Under the pieces are notes generated by a model that was not told the DNA's origin, did not search any database, and worked only from the letters and a program-made list of their open reading frames with translations. DNA of 64,000 bases. Source: an uncultured Verrucomicrobiota bacterium. Its GTDB lineage: Bacteria; Verrucomicrobiota; Verrucomicrobiia; Opitutales; Opitutaceae. Shown one piece after another: positions 59,289 through 64,000 of this stretch. A program made the position numbers and the translations under genes. Where the stretch lies: assembly GCA_903898675.1 (NCBI GenBank), contig CAIUGM010000014.1, forward strand, positions 310,001-374,000, written 5' to 3'. Numbering within the stretch: position 1 is the stretch's first letter; every line of letters starts with the position of its first letter.

Positions 59289-61079
59289 TCAGTTTCCCCC
59301 ACTTTTGAGCCGTTCCGAGAATGCAGTAAGCGCGCCATCCAGCTGTCCGCCCTTGTCAATCCGGAGGTATTTCCGGGCCCGGTCGACGGCGGAAAGCGCG
59401 GAGGGCAACTGCTGTTGCTTTTGCAAATAAGTCGCGAAGGGGACCACCACGCGGTCAAAAAACTCGTAGCCGGCCCCATGACCGTAGTTTTCGAGCACCT
59501 GCTGGTAGACCCTGACCTGCTGCGGTAAAGCATCCTCCCGCATGGTCCGGTCCATGATATCGGCGGCCTGCTGGCAGCTGATATCGGTCTGGTTGGTCTG
59601 GTAGACCTTGGCCAGATGCTTCTCCTCAAAGTCCGCCGCGCTCGTTTCACCGCGGGCCCGCATGCTCGCCGCCAGCTGATGCGTGAATAAAAGGGTCAGG
59701 TCGGGATATTTCTGAAAGGCCAGGATTGCCTCGCGCAGCAGGCCCTCCGACACCTTGGGGTCCGGGTTGAGCGCCGCCTGGGCCCGCAACAGGACACTCC
59801 AGCCAAGGATATTGCGCCGCTCCCGGTTGACCGACTCGCGGGCCGCCTTCAGGGCCTGGGCATTTTTGCCGTCTTTCAGGTACTCGCCGGCAAACTGCGC
59901 GTGGAGCAGCGACAGCTTGTAGATGGGCAGGGCCCGGAATCGCTCCGACATGAACCGCAGCTCAAAATCAGTGATGGTACCCCAGGTCTGCGGGTCGTAG
60001 GCGATGCCGACATCCAGCCGCTGCTCGGCATAGCGGCCGCAATCGAGCTGCCACTTCTGCTGTCCGTCGAGATAGCCAAACCACGCGTGCCGGCCGTCGA
60101 GACCCTGGCCCAGGAAAATAATCGTGGGGACTCCCTTCGCCTTGCCGCTCACGGCGGCGAAGTAGGCCTGATCCACGCAGATGCCGCCCTGCCCTAAAAT
60201 CGTCGAGAGGTGGTAATCCGGCTGGTCCCACATGAACGCCTTGCGATCCCAGCGATCCTTGCGGTAGCGGATCAGGTCGTACGCCTTCGCCATGTCCGGC
60301 AGGCCCACGGCCACGCTCCGGCGGGCCCAGTCCAGGTCGCCGAACGGCGCGATCTCATCGACGATAAATTTCAGCTCGGAGGCCGGGAGGCGCCGCAGGT
60401 GCTGCAGCGTGAGATTGGCGTGGTCGAGGTTGGTCCAGTAGGCGAACGCCTCCTCCGCGGCGGGCAGCTGGCGGGGCAGCGCGGTGGCACTCACCTGCCC
60501 GTGGGGCCAGCTGGGCGGAGGCGGGACGTCATAGACCACCGCAATCGCGATCGCCAGACTCGGGTAGTCGGCGAACCGGGCGGGATTCGCCCCATGGAGC
60601 CGTTGCAGGATGGACAGCACCTCGCCGGGATTGTCCACCGACTGGAAGGTCGTGAAGAACTCCTCCGAAAAGGAAAATGAGCCCAAGGCGAAAAGCTGCA
60701 GATCCCGGGGCCAGCGCGCCGCCAGCGCACCGGTCCGAGCCGGACCGGCCGGCACCATGTTCGGATGCCCCACCCTCGCCTGGTCGACGGCCTTCGTCCA
60801 GTCCGCCAGCGCCTGGCCCTCGGTCTGACCAAGCAAGTCGGCCCACCGAAAGAGATAGTACCAGGCGGAAGCCGAGCCTCGATTTGCCTCGTAGGCGGAG
60901 ATCGCCGCCTGCCGCAACCCGGCCGCCTCACCGGCCCAGCCCGTGGCGGCGGCGCGATCCACCAGCTGCGCCACGCGCGCGGGCGCCGGGGGACGGCTCA
61001 GCTCGTCCGGCGTATAGTCGGTCGCCTGGGCCGCGGCCAGCAGCGGCAGCACGAGGAGCAGGACAAGGCGGATCAGCAT
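59289..61079 (-). CDS. Exported TPR/transglutaminase-like protein of unknown function
   Basis: A 596-residue exported protein (signal peptide about residues 1-17, LIRLVLLLVLPLLAAAQA). The centre has a transglutaminase-like triad: Cys301 in QGGICVDQAYFAA, His331 in LDGRHAWFGY and Asp346 in KWQLDCGRY. The order and spacing Cys-His-Asp fit that fold. The flanks are alpha-helical repeats (AISAYEANRGSASAWYYL, ESVNRERRNILGWSVLLRAQ) like TPRs. It could be a cysteine protease, crosslinker or peptidoglycan-associated protein. exbB and exbD follow on the same strand, so energised envelope function is possible. I do not know a named family. Confidence 0.8.
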   Translation of the reverse strand: MLIRLVLLLVLPLLAAAQATDYTPDELSRPPAPARVAQLVDRAAATGWAGEAAGLRQAAISAYEANRGSASAWYYLFRWADLLGQTEGQALADWTKAVDQARVGHPNMVPAGPARTGALAARWPRDLQLFALGSFSFSEEFFTTFQSVDNPGEVLSILQRLHGANPARFADYPSLAIAIAVVYDVPPPPSWPHGQVSATALPRQLPAAEEAFAYWTNLDHANLTLQHLRRLPASELKFIVDEIAPFGDLDWARRSVAVGLPDMAKAYDLIRYRKDRWDRKAFMWDQPDYHLSTILGQGGICVDQAYFAAVSGKAKGVPTIIFLGQGLDGRHAWFGYLDGQQKWQLDCGRYAEQRLDVGIAYDPQTWGTITDFELRFMSERFRALPIYKLSLLHAQFAGEYLKDGKNAQALKAARESVNRERRNILGWSVLLRAQAALNPDPKVSEGLLREAILAFQKYPDLTLLFTHQLAASMRARGETSAADFEEKHLAKVYQTNQTDISCQQAADIMDRTMREDALPQQVRVYQQVLENYGHGAGYEFFDRVVVPFATYLQKQQQLPSALSAVDRARKYLRIDKGGQLDGALTAFSERLKSGGN

Positions 61080-61087
61080 GCGGCCAT

Positions 61088-61128
61088 TAAAAACAAAACG
61101 CCGCCGGCACGCAAGGCGCCGGCGGCGG
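61088..61128 (-). terminator. Rho-independent terminator of clpC
   Basis: On the minus strand CGCCGCCGGC (61127-61118) and GCCGGCGGCG (61108-61099) form a 10-bp stem around a 9-base loop, followed by TTTTGTTTTT. It lies 15 bases after the clpC stop codon. Confidence 0.88.
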
Positions 61129-61142
61129 ATGAATCGGAAATC

Positions 61143-63668
<2,526 letters not shown>

Positions 63669-63697
63669 TGGTTCCATCGGCGGTGGTGTTATATCGG

Positions 63698-64000
63698 TTA
63701 GCGGACGGTGTTACTAAAGTCAGGTGACGGCATTTTAGCAAATTCGGCGCGCAGTCTTTCGGCGCGCAGGACGTCGCGCTGGCCGGGTTCGAAGGCGCCC
63801 TTGGCGGCATGCTGCACATGGCCGGGCTGGCATTCGATGAACAGGCGGTCGACCAGCGCGCGCTGGGCATCGGCGAAGATCCCCAGATCGATGCCGAGGC
63901 GGATCAGGGAAAGCAGGTTCATCGCCTCGCCTGAATTGAGCAGGTAGCCGTTTTGCAGGATGCCGAAGGCGCGGCCGATCTTGTCCGAGAGCTTGTTCGG
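63698..64000 (-). CDS. mcsB: Protein-arginine kinase McsB, C-terminal fragment
   Basis: The last 100 codons of a gene whose start lies beyond the right edge. The visible sequence reads PNKLSDKIGRAFGILQNGYL, then SGEAMNLLSLIRLGIDLGIF, then LFIECQPGHVQ, and ends in a basic/acidic tail. This is the C-terminal part of McsB-type ATP:guanido kinases, where the EAMNLLSLIRLGIDLGIF-like stretch and QPAH/GHVQ are conserved. McsB phosphorylates arginine residues and marks proteins for ClpC. clpC starts about 29 bases after the stop, so the two are probably one operon. Confidence 0.88.
   Translation of the reverse strand, partial: PNKLSDKIGRAFGILQNGYLLNSGEAMNLLSLIRLGIDLGIFADAQRALVDRLFIECQPGHVQHAAKGAFEPGQRDVLRAERLRAEFAKMPSPDFSNTVR

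Overview
This window looks like ordinary chromosome from a GC-rich, diderm (Gram-negative-type) bacterium. The best guess is the Verrucomicrobiota, probably the Opitutaceae. The diderm reading is firm: LptE- and BamD-like proteins, OpgG/OpgH, LpxI, a Wza/Wzc exopolysaccharide operon and ExbB/ExbD are all present. The phylum is an inference from the mix of McsB-ClpC, an exosortase fused to EpsI, a BFN-type nuclease, LpxI and many GTAG...CTAC repeats. I see no prophage, integrase, insertion sequence or CRISPR array.

Layout. 0-7.3 kb: start of an outer-membrane-type protein, a divergent two-domain iron-type ABC permease, an EamA transporter, a DUF5329 protein, trpD-glmM and uppP. 7.4-12.7 kb: rpmF-plsX-fabH-bamD-lptE, then rpe and a GNAT acetyltransferase. 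12.7-19.4 kb: the binding protein and ATPase of the iron-type ABC system, hpt, tRNA-Ser(GCT), an exported amidohydrolase, a solo ABC ATPase and a cupin. 19.4-22.1 kb: metK-sahH (activated methyl cycle). 22.2-26.7 kb: a tightly overlapping operon of response-regulator kinase, CheY-like regulator, 68-residue unknown, PilB/GspE ATPase, HPt protein and DUF1573 protein. 26.7-35.2 kb: a seven-gene minus-strand operon read htrA, pseudo-HtrA, ribE, UDG, opgG, unknown membrane protein, opgH. 35.2-37.8 kb: leuS.

37.9-42.8 kb: exopolysaccharide operon (FecR-domain protein, beta-barrel, Wza-type, Wzc-type). 42.9-48.1 kb: lpxI, BFN nuclease, dus, sufT-like and sppA. 48.2-49.7 kb: a conserved protein of unknown function. 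49.9-54.2 kb: a DapF homologue lacking both catalytic cysteines, an exosortase/EpsI fusion followed by a 30-residue membrane peptide, and an ECF sigma/anti-sigma pair. 54.4-58.1 kb: fabV, dtd, a nucleotidyltransferase-GHMP kinase fusion and an SDR. 58.2-64 kb: exbD, exbB, an exported transglutaminase-like protein, clpC and the 3' end of mcsB.

No gene-free stretch exceeds 300 bases. Most intergenic gaps hold inverted repeats, many starting GTAG and ending CTAC, as REP/BIME elements mobilised by RAYT transposases do. Two repeat units appear to lie in frame inside dus and the sufT-like gene. The most unusual items are the serine-for-cysteine DapF homologue, the phosphorelay-PilB operon, the kinase/nucleotidyltransferase fusion, the separated OpgH N-terminal-like protein, and plsX, which has no canonical start codon where its conserved N-terminus begins. 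All assignments come from reading sequence and remembered family motifs; no database search was possible.
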